The notes: generated by a model from the sequence alone, not told the origin. 64,000 nt of DNA from Nymphaea colorata (GCF_008831285.2 NC_045138.2:2396143-2460142); one strand, 5' to 3'; counted from the first letter of the stretch, positions 1 through 12,475 are shown. A program made the numbers and translations.

Positions 1-72
1 ACCACCGAATACTTCATATATGTTTTCTTCGGATTAAAAAAAACTTCCGCTGATTACGCGTAAGTGGGCGCA

Positions 73-140
73 TGCAAGAGAAAAAGAGAGAGAGAGAGAG
101 AGAAAGAGAAAGAGAAAAAAAAAAAAAAAAAAAAAAAAAA
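73..140. repeat. GA microsatellite followed by poly-A
   Basis: An (AG)n run with interspersed A passes directly into about 25 consecutive A. Short reading frames across it encode only Glu/Arg/Lys or Phe/Ser low-complexity peptides and are not genes. A second GA-rich block lies at about 484-530. Confidence 0.85.
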
Positions 141-1968
141 GCTGTGGCAACTCGAGCTGCCGCCCAAGCGCAAGAAAAAAACTCGCAGAAAACCACCGTT
201 GCCTGAAAAAAAAGGAAGGAAAACGAAGAAAATAAGCAAAAACAACTCCATATTTCACGGAGCCTGATTGCTTCATTAACAGAAAGGGTAAAAAAGGGTA
301 AAAGGAAAAACATCAAGCAGCTAAGAGGTCACCGACCAGGAATCGGCTTTCGAACACGGAAAAGTAAACAAAGCGCAAACGCAAAAGAAGAAACCTAAAA
401 ACCTCTGCTCGCCGGAAAACCTCCCGTCCTTCTTGCCGTTCCGGGACCGATTGGACGACTCGAAGCTCAAACCGTGGGAAGGAAGAAAGAAAGAGAGAGA
501 GAGAGAGGGAGAGAGGAAGCGGGGAGGAGAAGCGGGGTTATTGACGGCCGATCAAAATCCAAGGGTCGATGATTCCGTCTTCTTCATCAGGACTCCTCTG
601 GACCGTCGGATCAGAAGAAAAGGAAGCGGAATCGGGAGAAACGCGGGGTAATAACTGAATTTCAAAATTTCATGTTCGTCAATCAGCCACGCGGAAATTC
701 AATACCCCCATATCTTTAAGAAATTACAACATGCCATTCCCACTTTCTACCTATTTCCACTTCCAACCCAATTAATTGGATTCCACTTTGGATCCTATCC
801 GGGATCGGATTCGGATTTGTATATAAGAAATACAAAACCGTATTTCTTCCACCGGGTCCATTCCTTAGGCCTGGCTAGGATCTAGTTCTTACCATATCCA
901 GCTAACCAGATGTTGCTTTGTTCTCATTTGGATCCAGATATGAAAATTAGATAAAAAATACAACCATTTGAAACATTTGGGGCTGGAGGGTATGTATGGC
1001 ATCTTTGGATCTCGTATTTGAAAGCGGATCTGAAATCCATATTATGTCGCAAGCAGCAGATCTCAACAGGATCTCAAATCCACATTACATGTTAAAAACT
1101 ACAATCATGGAGAGAAATAGAATGGAAAATGAATTGAATGGAAATGAAAGGAAAGGAAAGATATGATTATAAAACTTGTTTAGATAGAAATGAAAGAAAA
1201 TGTTAAAATCATGTTTGTTTGGACTACATAAAAAAAATAAAATGATAGAATTTATAATATTTTATATACATAAAAAAATGAAATGATAGAATTTATAATA
1301 TTTTATAATAATGTCCCTAACATTCAAAATGTTTAAAAAATTGAAAGGTTTCCTTTCTAGTGGAGCCTCGGTCGTGTGTTCAATGGAAAGTCCATGCTCC
1401 ATACTTTTGAGAGAGTGTCAACTGGTTGGGTTTGACCCAAACTCAACTCATACTGAACTCAAATTTGTCGAACTTTGGTCAAAAGGGGTTCTGTTTGAAC
1501 GGAACTCATGACCTCGATTTAGTACAGTTTTTGTAAAAAAAAAAGTCTGATTAATATAGATGTAGCAACAAAACTGGGTTCAACAATTTTGACAAAATTA
1601 AATCTTTTTTTTTTTTATGAACGATCTATGTCATATTATAGAAACTAGCCGCTTAAATTCATGTTGTAGCGGAGTATTGGACTATATATATTTGTATCGA
1701 AGACTTCTTTTTGTTGTTATATGTCATGTGGATGGTTAAAAATTTAAAAACTAAAAATCTTATAATGTTAAAGACACTATGAATCGTTGCCAAAAATATT
1801 ATCACTTGTTGAATCATAAGTTGTCACTAATTCTCATGTAAATGTTGTTTTTTAATAATAAATTTTTAAAATTTAGTCATCGAACAACACCCAATAACAA
1901 ATGGAACGAAGAGACATTCCCATGAACTCCCTAAAACATGAACCAAACCCAAGTCCATACAGCTAAAA
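141..1968. other. Intergenic DNA, no gene recognised
   Basis: No reading frame here resembles a known protein. The GC-richer, GA-rich stretch at 300-660 could be a 5' leader or promoter of a gene lying left of the window. From 660 on the DNA is AT-rich. A unit of about 39 bp is tandemly duplicated at 1226-1307; both copies share a core reading atgatagaatttataatat. Confidence 0.6.
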
Positions 1969-1976
1969 CCAAGAGG

Positions 1977-2480
1977 TAGGGTTGAACACGAGCCGAGTCG
2001 ACCCAGAGTTCAGTCAGCTCCAGCTTGGCTCGACTAATGAAACCTCGAGCATGAGAATAACTTGACGGAAGCAGCTGGAGCTCGTCTAGGCAATTACATG
2101 TTGAACTCAAGCTTGACTCGATTAAGGCTCAATAAACTCATTCGAATATAATTGATATTCCTCGTTACTAGTTGAGCTCAAGCTCGATTCTATTAAAGCT
2201 CGACAAACTCATTTGAATAGAATTGATATTCATCGTTACATGTTGAGCTCGAACTCGATTAAAGCTCGATAAACTCGTAAACTAATTTGAATATACTGAC
2301 TTGATTAAGGCTCAACAAACCCGATTAAGGCTCAAGCTCGACTCAGCAGTTACGTGTTGAACTCGAACTCAACTCAATTATTTAAACAAGTCAACTCATA
2401 AACTCAAACTCGACTCATTGAGCAAATGACTCAACTCGAACTCATTTACGAGCCGAGCTTTAACGAGACGTTCACCCTTA
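1977..2480. mobile_element. hAT-like miniature inverted-repeat element, copy 1
   Basis: A 504-bp element flanked by a perfect 8-bp direct repeat, CCAAGAGG, at 1969-1976 and 2481-2488. The left end reads TAGGGTTGAAC; the right end reads GTTCACCCTTA, which is its imperfect inverted complement. The interior consists of repeated gagctcgactcgattaagg-type units and has no coding capacity. An 8-bp target duplication and TAGGG-type ends are typical of hAT elements, so it is probably a non-autonomous hAT derivative. The copy at 61582-62056 has the same internal order; the one at 10755-11222 has related ends and motifs. Confidence 0.8.
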
Positions 2481-2697
2481 CCAAGAGGTGCACCCACCTT
2501 GGGTTTATCAAATTTTGAGGGTCACAAAAGTAGGGTGTGATCCGCTGCACCCACCTTCCGGCGGTCCATGCTCGTGCCAGCCATAACCTCTGAAACCGGC
2601 CATTTTTCACACCTTAACTCACAATAAATACAATGAATGCTGGAAAACGGCCCGGCCATTTTAACGACCATTAGTTGCTGAATGCCAATCGGAAAAC

Positions 2698-2705
2698 TAT
2701 ATAAA
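2698..2705 (+). promoter_or_regulatory. TATA box of the ECA1-like gene
   Basis: TATATAAA lies 70 bp upstream of the ATG at 2768, so transcription should start near 2730 and leave a leader of roughly 35-40 nt. A CCAAT motif at 2685-2689 lies just upstream. Confidence 0.65.
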
Positions 2706-2767
2706 GTTGAGCCACCGTTGAGAGAAAGCCCACAACAAGTGCATCTCTTCCGCAAAGAGTAAAGACC

Positions 2768-3133
2768 ATGGACAAGGCGTTGCTCATGGTGTTGCTGGCG
2801 TTGGTGTCGTTGGCCGTGCACCAGCACGGCCGGGCCCAGGCCGTGCCGGTAGAATGGACGCCTCGAATCCCCGTAGACACGCTGCCCATTCCCCAGCGGC
2901 TGGGGCATATCCTTAAGTGTGTTAACTCGCTGGCCTTCTATGCCAGGGAGTACACTCTCTTTGTGGAGAAGGCCTGGGACGGCGATGTCAGCGAGTCGGC
3001 CTGCCGGAGCCTGGTCAATCTCCACCCCCTTTGCCGGCGCAAGCTCCACTTTTTCCTGGGCCTGCCCGTGGAAGGAATCTTCAGGCTAAAAGCTTTCTGC
3101 TATGAGAAAGTAAAAAGGGTCGGCAGCCCATGA
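2768..3133 (+). CDS. Small secreted cysteine protein, ECA1/prolamin-like
   Basis: An intronless gene of 121 codons. The ATG sits in a good context (gaccATGG) behind a TATA box. Residues 1-25 form a signal peptide (hydrophobic ALLMVLLALVSLAV core, AQA cleavage site), so the product should be secreted. The mature part has four cysteines: Cys51, Cys79, Cys89 and Cys111. The spacings Cys79-x9-Cys89 and Cys89-x21-Cys111, the distance from Cys51, and the CVNSL...ACRSL...LC...FCYE layout match the six-cysteine prolamin-like domain of ECA1/egg-cell-secreted proteins as I remember it. Two cysteines are missing: the second, and the first of the CC pair. Known relatives are reproductive signals of the egg or embryo sac. 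The assignment rests on cysteine spacing and length, so function is inferred. The coding part is much GC-richer than its flanks. Confidence 0.65.
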   Translation: MDKALLMVLLALVSLAVHQHGRAQAVPVEWTPRIPVDTLPIPQRLGHILKCVNSLAFYAREYTLFVEKAWDGDVSESACRSLVNLHPLCRRKLHFFLGLPVEGIFRLKAFCYEKVKRVGSP

Positions 3134-4967
3134 GCACCATCGACCTGCACGCAACAGAAAAAGAAGTTCCTCGTTGGACCTTCTCTCTCTCTCTCTCTCT
3201 CTCTCTAAGTGGTTGACTCGTGCTTGGTTGGGTACTTAGCGGCATCTACGGGGTGGATATTTTTGGGTGTGTTAATAATAAATGGAATTTTTTTCATTTT
3301 GTGCTCGTTAAGAGTAAAGTTCAGGTCACCCATTGCATGATTTTACCAATGTAAAATACCAGGTGTTATTGGGAAGCAGGGACAAAATTCATGAGACACT
3401 GACAACGTGCCCCTTCTGTCCGCCGACGGCATGCTTGTCTTTCTTGGGAAGATCTGAAATCTGTGCTTTGCAGGACCTATAATTTAAACAAATAACAGAT
3501 ATTGATGTTACGAGATATCTTATATGCATGTTTGTGTTATGATATATTTTATATACATGTTTGCATGCTATAACCTCTTATATTAGGTTCCGAATAACAG
3601 ACAAACATATTTAATTCTACAAATAAAAAATGGGAATGGCCCAGTTCTCAGCTGCATGCTTCTAAAATCAAGCAGATGCCAAGTTTCTTTCTAACTGGCT
3701 CATGCAATGGATGGCAGCTTCTCCTAGTCAGATTGTAGATTCTACTGGTCAGAAAATGATAGGTACTTTCTCAATTATGCATTTGCATACCATACTGGCT
3801 CTTTAAAAAAATTGTACACAGAATGGGAGTAAACTAACTTAACTGAAAAGGGGAAAGCACCAGAAAGCTGTTTCAGTCATGAAAAGAGGAATGTGTAAAA
3901 ACATGTTCAGATTGAAGAGGGAACGTTACGTGCTTGGCAGTAAGCCTGCTTCTGGAACCAGAGAACTCCATGCCTCTCTCACTGGAAGATTTCGACCAAA
4001 CTCACTTCCAATCAAAATTTCATTTCCTGTGATGTGAAGCTAAGTTCTCCATTTTTTTTTTTTTTAATTTTAAAACTCTTGGTAGTCTTTCATTGTTTTC
4101 ATTTCCCTCACTTTCTTAAAGTTTCATATTTCTCCCATTAAATATATGACTTTTCATTATCGTGATGTAACTCCCAATTTTGGTACTACAAGCCTTTCAG
4201 ATCAATGTTCATGTCCTCTCATTTTTTCTCTTCATTTCAATTATCTACTGTTCTGAGTTTCCCGCTTATATTATTTTATAGTGTTGGTAGCTTCATAGCA
4301 TTTACAGTCCCCTGCTTCCACTTTTGTCATCCTAATATCCATTGTGTAATCATAAACATGGAACAAAGAAAAGATCTTTTCAGAACCAGCAATTCTAGAC
4401 AATTTGCGTAGCTACACCTTAAATAGACCACCTGGCCTGAAAATAACATGAATAAATCATATGGAACGTCAGTTTTCTGAAGATCAGGCCATGTATAGCA
4501 TAATAAACTAATAACAAAATCAAATTTATCTTATGACATTAACCCTGTCCGTCTGATGGTCCAAAGTAGGAACAGATACTAATCTAGCAAGATCTATGTG
4601 TCTACAGTTTACATAATAACAGACAATCTCCATATTACATGGTAATTTAACTTACCAAAGGATACAGCAAAGAATTAGTAACAGATAAGCTCAGAAAACT
4701 TGTCAAACTCATGAGTGTGCGTGTGAGCAAAACCGAGTACCCAATACCTTTCATCAACATGTCCAGCAATTCCTTTCAGTGAGAACCCAAAGTCATGTAT
4801 GCAAGCCAGCGGTGCTCAATGCGCTTTCAGTAAGAGGTCATACACGGCAGTTTTCAATTCATCCATGTCAGCAGCAAAATGACAATCTTAATCATAGGCC
4901 AAAATTCCAATCTCTGAATGGTCCCCATCGATACCATAGCTGCTCTGTGAAGCCATAGTGCATAGAG
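3134..4967. other. Intergenic DNA and 3' flank of the KH gene
   Basis: No gene seen. A (TC)n microsatellite occupies 3181-3207, just after the ECA1-like gene and probably in its 3' UTR. The right few hundred bases are presumably the 3' UTR of the minus-strand KH gene, which ends at 4968. The rest is AT-rich without recognisable features. Confidence 0.55.
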
Positions 4968-7900
4968 CTAACGTCCAGTTTTAGCACGCTTCATGCCTGT
5001 ACTGTTAAAGGGTGAGACACTTGGACTCATATGTGGGCTCTCCTCTCTAAGAGTACCATTCAGCAAAGCCAGTTCTCTCAACTGCTGCTTCTTGTAGTAA
5101 TCTAAGGATTCATCCTGTGAACAAGTGAATGATGAATAAATACACAAAAAATCCAGAAGTTAAGAGAGAGAGAGAGAGAGAGAAAGAGAGGAGAAATAGT
5201 GAATAACAAATAACCTGAGCCTGAAACATCCTATGCCTTAGTTCATATCTGGTCCAAGTTAACCATGATTCTGGGCTAGAGATATAGCAAGTCATTAAGT
5301 ATAGCTGGTTGCAACTGCAAACCAGAGTATGTATGGACAGAACACAGTTCCAGAATAATCTAAGGGTTGGGGTTCCAAGTCAATTAGTGAGAAAAGCTAT
5401 CTCGAGTTTGCCAATTAATTGCCTATTTTTCTAAATGGCGGAACATTCCATGGCTTCAGGCTGTTTCAGGAAGGTTCACAGTCCACATAACACCACGTTA
5501 AACAAGCCCTTTTCAGCAGTAAGATCTCATGACCTAGCCCCTTGCTTATGAGGAAAATGCTCTATTGTAGGCGACATTGCAGGGGCACACAAAGTGGGGG
5601 AATCAAGAGCAACGTATTTGCCATGGCATAGGCAATTATGCATCTCCAAAACCCACGTGAGATGGATCCATGGTCATCCAACTTAATTGAACTTAAGTAA
5701 TAAGGAACTCGCGTTTTCAGTACCACTGGCTTTAAGAGATCCTCCAGTATCGCAACAGCATGATTTAGTTTTGAATCAATCACATTGGCAGGCAATTTCG
5801 CTTCCACAAGGACATGCAATGGTTCATTTAGATGTTCATACCCAGGTTTGTCCCTCAGTTTCTCTTCCTGCATATACAAATTCAATATATTAGGTCAAAG
5901 ACAAAACATGAACAGTCATGTGGCTTGATATAGAAATGTGGTCAAAAGTACAAAACTTGGATATAGCTACCATTACATGCGCAAGCAAAAAAGAGGTCAA
6001 AAATTAAGTGTTGAGAAATTGAGGCAAAGTCCAGCAAGTTTTAATAGTGAAAATATTCACATTTCACAATGATAATCAGCAACTGAAATGAGCATACTGA
6101 TAAAAACAGTGAACCACGTGGATGATTAATCAAAAATGACAAAATGGCAGGCCTGATCTGTATAATCTGACTGCCTACATGAACAGCATGATACTCAGGT
6201 CCACGTTGGACCGAGCATGCAGAACTTTTTTTGTCTCTTCATAGAGTATCAAAATTTATCTGGGAACCCCAGGAGGTCTAAGCCACTGCAAGAAAATATT
6301 AAAATGGAAAAACACAAAAGAGGCAGAGATAAGAAAGACAGTGCCTGAGCAGCTGAAGTACTTTGTCACATCTCGATCAGAAAAAAGGATAAGATGATAA
6401 TACCTTTACAGTGTCTTTCACTGACCCTCGACCTCTTATATACACTCTACACTGCGTTGTAGCTTCAACCCTCTTCAAAGAGTTCCCCTTGGTCCTAGGA
6501 GTCGACCAACAAAATTATACTAGCAAGGCAGAAACAAAGAGAAGTAGAAAATATCAACAAAACAAAGAGGCTGACATTTACTCCTGCATTATTTGCTAAT
6601 CAAATTTCACTCAAGTACATACATTGGGAAATTTATCCACAGGAACGTCCAATCTTACAACTTTTGTCACGGCAGGAGGAGTAGGAAGTCCAGGCGCTCC
6701 ATGCCAACCCATTGGAGATGCTTGCAAGATGTTCATCCTCTGAATGAAACCATTTTCCTGAAAAAATGATCCAAACATTGATGCCAGTAATCTAAACATG
6801 CACAACCTTTCGATAGTTCAACCATAAAAGGAAATAGAAAACCAGGTCAGTAAATGGAGAAGCATAAACAGCTAGGAAATAGCTAAATCTCTAGACAGTG
6901 CTTTTGCAAGTATTAAACTGTTTTGATTATCCCAAATGTTTTAAGGCAATGATACTAACCCATTAACATCTTGCAACTGCACTAGTAATGCATATTAGAA
7001 TATGTCGCAGTAAAGTCCATTCTCTTAATCCCTCAACAGTATATCCTAATCTCATCAATATGAATATGTGAAATATACAAATACAGGAATGTACAACAAG
7101 ATCTAGCAAGCTAGATGTGATGGTTAGTCAGGTAGCATCAGATATATTCAACCAACGGAACATAACGAGAATCAGATCCACTTCTCCATGGAAACAAAAG
7201 AAAATGGAGGTAAACTAATATCACCAATACCTCAGTCTGCATGCCTGGCCATCCTTCCAAATCCATTGCTGTACCATTTGGGAGTAAGCCTCCTGATGGC
7301 AAAGGACTCCCATGATCCATTCTATCATGGTCAATGAAACCTTGACTAGATGCCAACCCAGAAGCACGAACAATTTCTGCAGTGGGAAAAATGAGTCATA
7401 TGGCATAGCCTTCTCTGTAAAGGCAACTGAGAAAAAAAATTCATCGACACATTAGCATGGAACTGCGGCTGAAACAAGATCCCTTGTCTTTGTTTTTGCA
7501 GCCAACAAAGCATAGTCAAGATTTGAGATACATTTACCATGAAAGTCAACACGAAAAAGCAATGGAGAAACTGTAAAGGAGGACGAAGGACATTGATGGC
7601 AAAGCAACAATTGAAGCCATAGCTTGAGTAGCTTATAAAAAGACCAACTTGAACACCATTACAACTCAGTGGACGATAACTCATATGCTCATCGAAGAAA
7701 CCACTTCCAATATTTATCCCTCTGCATCCTCATAACTATATCCATAGACATTAGAAGTCTGTCTAGATTAATCAGTGTCAAAGCATAGGGGTTTATTTTT
7801 GTATTTGAACAAAGCAAAAGAAAAATGCAGTCATCGAACTAGAGCAGCACAGACATGATAAGCATGCAAAATAGCTTATCATATCATCACAACCAAGAAC

Positions 7901-9546
7901 TTTAACAGGCATTCAAACCAACAAAGATTGTAACAGTAAAATATCAAGTCAAGAGAATTAAAACAGGAAAATAACATCAAAATAATCACCAGATGGTCCA
8001 AGCCAATGATCCCAGAACCACCTCCACCAGGCTGTCCAGCCAAAAAAGACTAAAATTATCACCAGATGTAACAAAGACCACTCCCCACTTACACCTCCAC
8101 TAAACTCGAGTACTGCTGTAGGTTGTGGTCTTAGCGGTCCCATCCTCAATAGTTAATAAAAAGCATTTATTAGAAGAGATGATTGAACGGGACAAGTCAT
8201 TAAAGTCAGAAAAAAAGTTCCCAAAGGTAGGCACCAGCAGTCCAATCAGAGCCTGAAATAACTCCTGAATCAGAATCGTTATAATAAAATTTTTGGCAAG
8301 ATTAGAGCCTATCTAAGTTGTAGAAACACCAGTTTAATGAAATTTCCCAATGACAAGGTACTGATATATTCCAAACAAACATACCATATGAACAACGTCT
8401 GATGATACAAACTAAGCATGGGAGTAACACGACTTGACGAGCATAACCTATCTTATCTTAATCGTTAAGTTTCCGAACGAAAGAAATAAAAGATAGTAGG
8501 GGAGAAGGGAAGAAGAAGCACACCCCAGCATCTTTAACTATACTTAAGTACATTAATAAGCAGAAAAAATGCTGTATAGCTCGACTTACAAATGTACACT
8601 GGGAGAATTAAGCAGGTAAATGCAACTCTAACCAATGGTTAAAGAACCTACCTTGGTTCAATAAACGACTACAAAGAGGCAGAACTTGCATAAACGGCCC
8701 CAGTTTCTGTCTCTCTGCCAACAATTCAGCTAAATACCTATTGCCGCTGCGCCATATCAGAAAGGAACCACAAACAGATTACAAAAAAGATAGAACCTGT
8801 TAGAAAAAATTTTTTAGAGAAAAAGAAAAAGGTCAGCGCCAACACATGCATACATGAATTGATACGAACTATGAGCTCTATCACGGAGAACATGAAGGAC
8901 GGCGAAACAAATGGAGCAGTTGTGCATCAAGCAGAAAAATGAGAAGAAAAAACCAGGATCGGCAACATAAACCCCAGAACCAGTACAATCAATGGTTTCT
9001 GTCAAGATCACAAGATGTGATGAAGAATAAACTTGGAGATCGCATGCATGCAGATGCTGGGAACAATTGAACGAACTAAAAACTAAAAGAAACAAGCTCA
9101 CTCATTCTAAAAACCATCGATAGATACAAATGAGTGAAGAAAACAGACAGTGCAGATCACGACCACCAAGAAAACATCAAAGGACTCAAACCCGGTTCCA
9201 AGAAAATCAAAATCGTTATAAGCTACAAGAAAATGAACCGATGCGCGCAATCAGATTACTAGAAACTAATCAAAGAACTATAAATGGTACCCCAGAAATT
9301 TACAAAACAGCAAAACGCCAATCAGAGAAACCCAGCAATCAAGAAACAAAAGCAACTAAAAGACACCGAGGACCCAAAACACAACCGGATCGACGTGAGC
9401 AGTGGAAGAAGATCCCAGTACCAAACTGACCTCTCATGATCCATCGACGCCGTCGACGCCCTCATTGTATTGAACGGCGAAGACTGAACTCCAGAAGGGG
9501 AGTACTGGAAATAGGTGCCGGGTGGGATTCTGTCATTCATAGCCAT
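4968..9546 (-). CDS. KH-domain RNA-binding protein, SPIN1/QKI-like, KH exon frameshifted
   Basis: Seven exons on the minus strand, all with GT-AG introns: 9546-9431, 8746-8652, 7376-7231, 6757-6623, 6519-6404, 5867-5724, 5114-4968. The full gene would encode about 299 residues, the family's usual length. Order: N-terminal STAR dimerisation segment ([20 protein letters not shown]), linker with [12 protein letters not shown] domain starting at [13 protein letters not shown] and continuing through [10 protein letters not shown], Qua2-like helix ([20 protein letters not shown]), and a basic tail MKRAKTGR with a possible nuclear signal. Relatives (rice SPIN1, Arabidopsis At5g56140/At4g26480) bind RNA; SPIN1 acts in flowering control. 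Anomaly: exon 5 has 116 nt where 117 are expected. One base is missing just after the GPRG loop (about 6485-6488), so as written the frame stops two codons later, at about residue 178. All other exons and splice sites look intact, so this is either a sequence error or a recent loss. Confidence 0.88.
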
Positions 9547-9800
9547 GGCAACCAGCTAACTGTCACTGCCTACCTCCGTTCTCTTCGTCTTTTCCCCTGA
9601 TGGGTCTTCTCTGTTTTCCCTTCTTCGAAAGGATAAAGAGATAAGATCGGCAGGAAGAAAACAGTCGGAGAGATTCACGGAGACGATGACAGAGAACGAG
9701 ATTCAGGAGTATCAGAAAAACCTAGACTCTTCGAGAGGCCAATCAAACTCTCTCTCTCTATACATATATCTCTCTCCCCCTTCTTCTCCTCTTCTCTCTG
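9547..9800 (-). promoter_or_regulatory. 5' leader/promoter region of the KH gene
   Basis: DNA upstream of the KH start codon. It holds CT-rich tracts on the + strand (about 9750-9800), read as GA-rich in the gene's direction. Such tracts are common in plant 5' leaders. No unambiguous TATA box was assigned. Confidence 0.4.
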
Positions 9801-10754
9801 TATCTATTGCATTTTCCTTTCCTTCTTCTTCTTCTGCTTTTATCTTTTTCTAAGGATAGAGAGAGACACTCTGCTCCAATGTGGGCGCCTCTCGCTTCTC
9901 CCTCTCTGGAGAGGTCCACTGCCCTCAAAACGAGGGCCTTGGATTCGTTTAGGCTGCGGGTTACTGTATATATTAGATCCTCACACGTGCGAACCGAAGG
10001 GCTCTGCATGGCGTGATGTCATCATACTCCACACAATACATCGTCTGCGCGTGCGAGCCGTCTCGCCATGATAAAATGAACTTTTCGTTCAAGGACCAGT
10101 CTTCTGCCCTTAATTCCCTGAAAGGTCCGCCGATTTTAATTTTCTAGATTAAAGTTTATTTGGAGAAAGCACCCTCGACTTTCTTTGGGTCCAATTTCAT
10201 AAAAAGAGAGTACCATTGAATTTGAACCAATGGCTAGCTACCTACCAATAAGCGACCCAACCAATTGTCGTTAAATCCAAATTTAGCTCTCGTGCTTTCA
10301 TTCCATCCTAACAATCTTATATGAACTTATAGATTCGAAATATGTTTGAGTTTTGCTCGCAATAAGTTTATATGTTTTAATACACAAATTTACTGCTATT
10401 TTTATTTTCTATAAGACAATTCATATGAAGAATCTTTTATATACAAGACACTTAAGTGCTATAATGATAATGAAAAAAATCAGCGTTTATATAGTAAACT
10501 TTTTTTTTTCATTGTAGTTCCATTAAATGATTGATATGAAAAACAAATCAAGGGCTGAAATTATTTTTTTTATCTATTTAACATCCATCCAAGTGTCTGG
10601 TATCAATAGACTTGTCATTCAAATGCACCGTTCAATTTTAAAGATATAGAAAAAAGTTGAGTAAATTTACTTTTACATGCTTTTATAAAGCTCTTGTAAA
10701 AGCTGACAACCGGCCTGACGGACTTACTAGCTGGGTTGGGTCAAGCCTGATCGA
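9801..10754. other. Intergenic DNA
   Basis: No gene recognised. The stretch at 9807-10016 is open in both directions but has skewed low-complexity composition and no recognisable domain. From about 10100 the DNA becomes AT-rich. Confidence 0.5.
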
Positions 10755-11222
10755 TAGGGCTGTTCATGAGCGAGTTTGAGCTGAGTTGAGTCAACTCAAA
10801 CTTGGCTCGTGTGTCTTGAAAGGAACTTGAACTTGGCTTACGCTCGGCTCGAGTTTGATTTCATTAGCTCGAGCTCGACTCGGTTTGATTAAGTTCGCCG
10901 AAGATGGGCTTGAGCCGAGCTAAGGATTACATTAAAAAAATTATGTTTTTAAAGGAAGAGGCATCATATAGACTTGAACATGGAACCTCCTACATACTGT
11001 ATACCAATTTGAGCTATCTACTTTTTATATTTTATATATTTTCCTTCTCGAGCTTAAATGAGTTTAACCGAGCCAAGCCCACTTAACTTGAGCTCAACTC
11101 GTTTAGGTTGTCGAGTTCATTTCTTAACTCAAACTCGACTCGTTTAATAAATGAGTCGAGTTCAAGTCAAGTTTATAGAACGAGTTCGAATCTAGCTCTA
11201 GCTCGACTAGTTCAACAGCCTG
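10755..11222. mobile_element. hAT-like miniature element, related family
   Basis: The left end TAGGGCTGTTCATGAGC and right end GTTCAACAGCC form imperfect inverted repeats, and the interior has degenerate gctcgagctcgactcg-type repeats like the copies at 1977 and 61582. The target duplication is unclear (CTGATCGA against CTGACCAA). The element is bracketed by a longer direct repeat of about 38 bp at 10713-10749 and 11218-11259, which share ttgggtcaagcctg. Confidence 0.6.
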
Positions 11223-12254
11223 ACTGACCAACTTACCAGTTGGGTTGGGTCAAGCCTGGTGTTTAGGACCTAAAAGTATGACTTTCTACTTTAAAGTGCT
11301 CCATAGCCAGATATCTACCGTTTAACTTGCACTGATGACTTAGTAAATTAACACCACTGGCTAATAAACAAATATTTGTACATAACAAATTAAGTGTTTT
11401 GTATAAAATAATTTATGTTAACTTGTTGTTTGAGTTTCTAATTTGTTTGGTTTATATTTTACAAGTCGGTCAGCGCCAATTATATTCAAGATCCCTTTAT
11501 TTTGAATCATGCCAACGACTTGACTAAATTGGCATTCCTTATGTATGAAACCTAGCATTGTTAATATAATAACTTCATAACATATCGTACCAGCCATTAC
11601 GTATCGTATGAATCTCTTAGTGAAAGAATACATGTTAACTAGTCAACTTTTTAATTAATACTATGTTAGCTAGTCATGTTCCATTATCTATGGAATAATA
11701 GTATAATACATATGTTTTCATATTTTTAAAGGTAGATTAGGTAAGTTTTTTCACTTATTTAACAAAGTCAGTTTCATTAATCATGAAAGAACCCAGCCAT
11801 TTTTCTAATAATTTCAAAAACCAGGTCCTAATGCCTACTTTGGGAAAACTAAAAAAAAATAAAACAATTACCTTTCATATAAAAAAAATGGCGTGGTTAA
11901 GAAAAATGTTTTAAAATATGAAATCTGTACTTGGATCTAGAGCAGAGCGTCAGCTTCCATTAATTTACTCTGTGCATAGTTTAGGCATTCAATTTGAATA
12001 TGGATACTATCGGTTGGATTTCTTAAAGAACAGTTTGACTTTATCAACAACATGTGAATGTTTCGTAAATTTGCCTGAAAATGAACGCAGCTTAAGTGTT
12101 TCATGAATTTACCTCAATTTGGAGGCAGACTCTTAAAACACTTGCATATTATTTTTAATGCCAAATTGATAACTAATTGGTACTTTTGACAAATAGAATG
12201 ATATTTATCTATCTCATGATTATGGTCAAAAAATTAGAGCAGATACATGAAAAA

Positions 12255-12475
12255 AAAATTAGGCATTCAATTTGAATATGGATACTATCCGGTTCAAAAT
12301 TCGAATTCAGATATAAATATAAAAAAATCATATTCAAATTGTAAATCAAACTTCAGATTCGAATATGACTTCTTTTTATTCAAATTCGAATTCGAATATG
12401 TGAATACCCGAAAAAACAGATATGATTAAGGATATATCTCATCTGAATCTGATTGTTGACATCCCTACCTATATT
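12255..12475. repeat. Fragment of AT-rich dispersed repeat (gaatccgaat family)
   Basis: Dense in ttcgaattcgaatatg and ttcaaattc motifs, ending near ttgttgacatccctac. Its composition matches the longer members at 49656-50098 and 60047-60500 and the fragment at 47960-48180. No coding capacity. Confidence 0.5.

Noticed and set aside
54-316. Overlapping frames at the left edge rich in Phe/Ser or Arg/Glu/Lys
   Set aside because: They are translations of GA and poly-A microsatellites.
433-651. 72-codon frame (MPFRDRLDDSKLKPWEGRK...)
   Set aside because: GA-rich, with no recognisable domain or splice partners; more likely leader or promoter DNA of a neighbouring gene.
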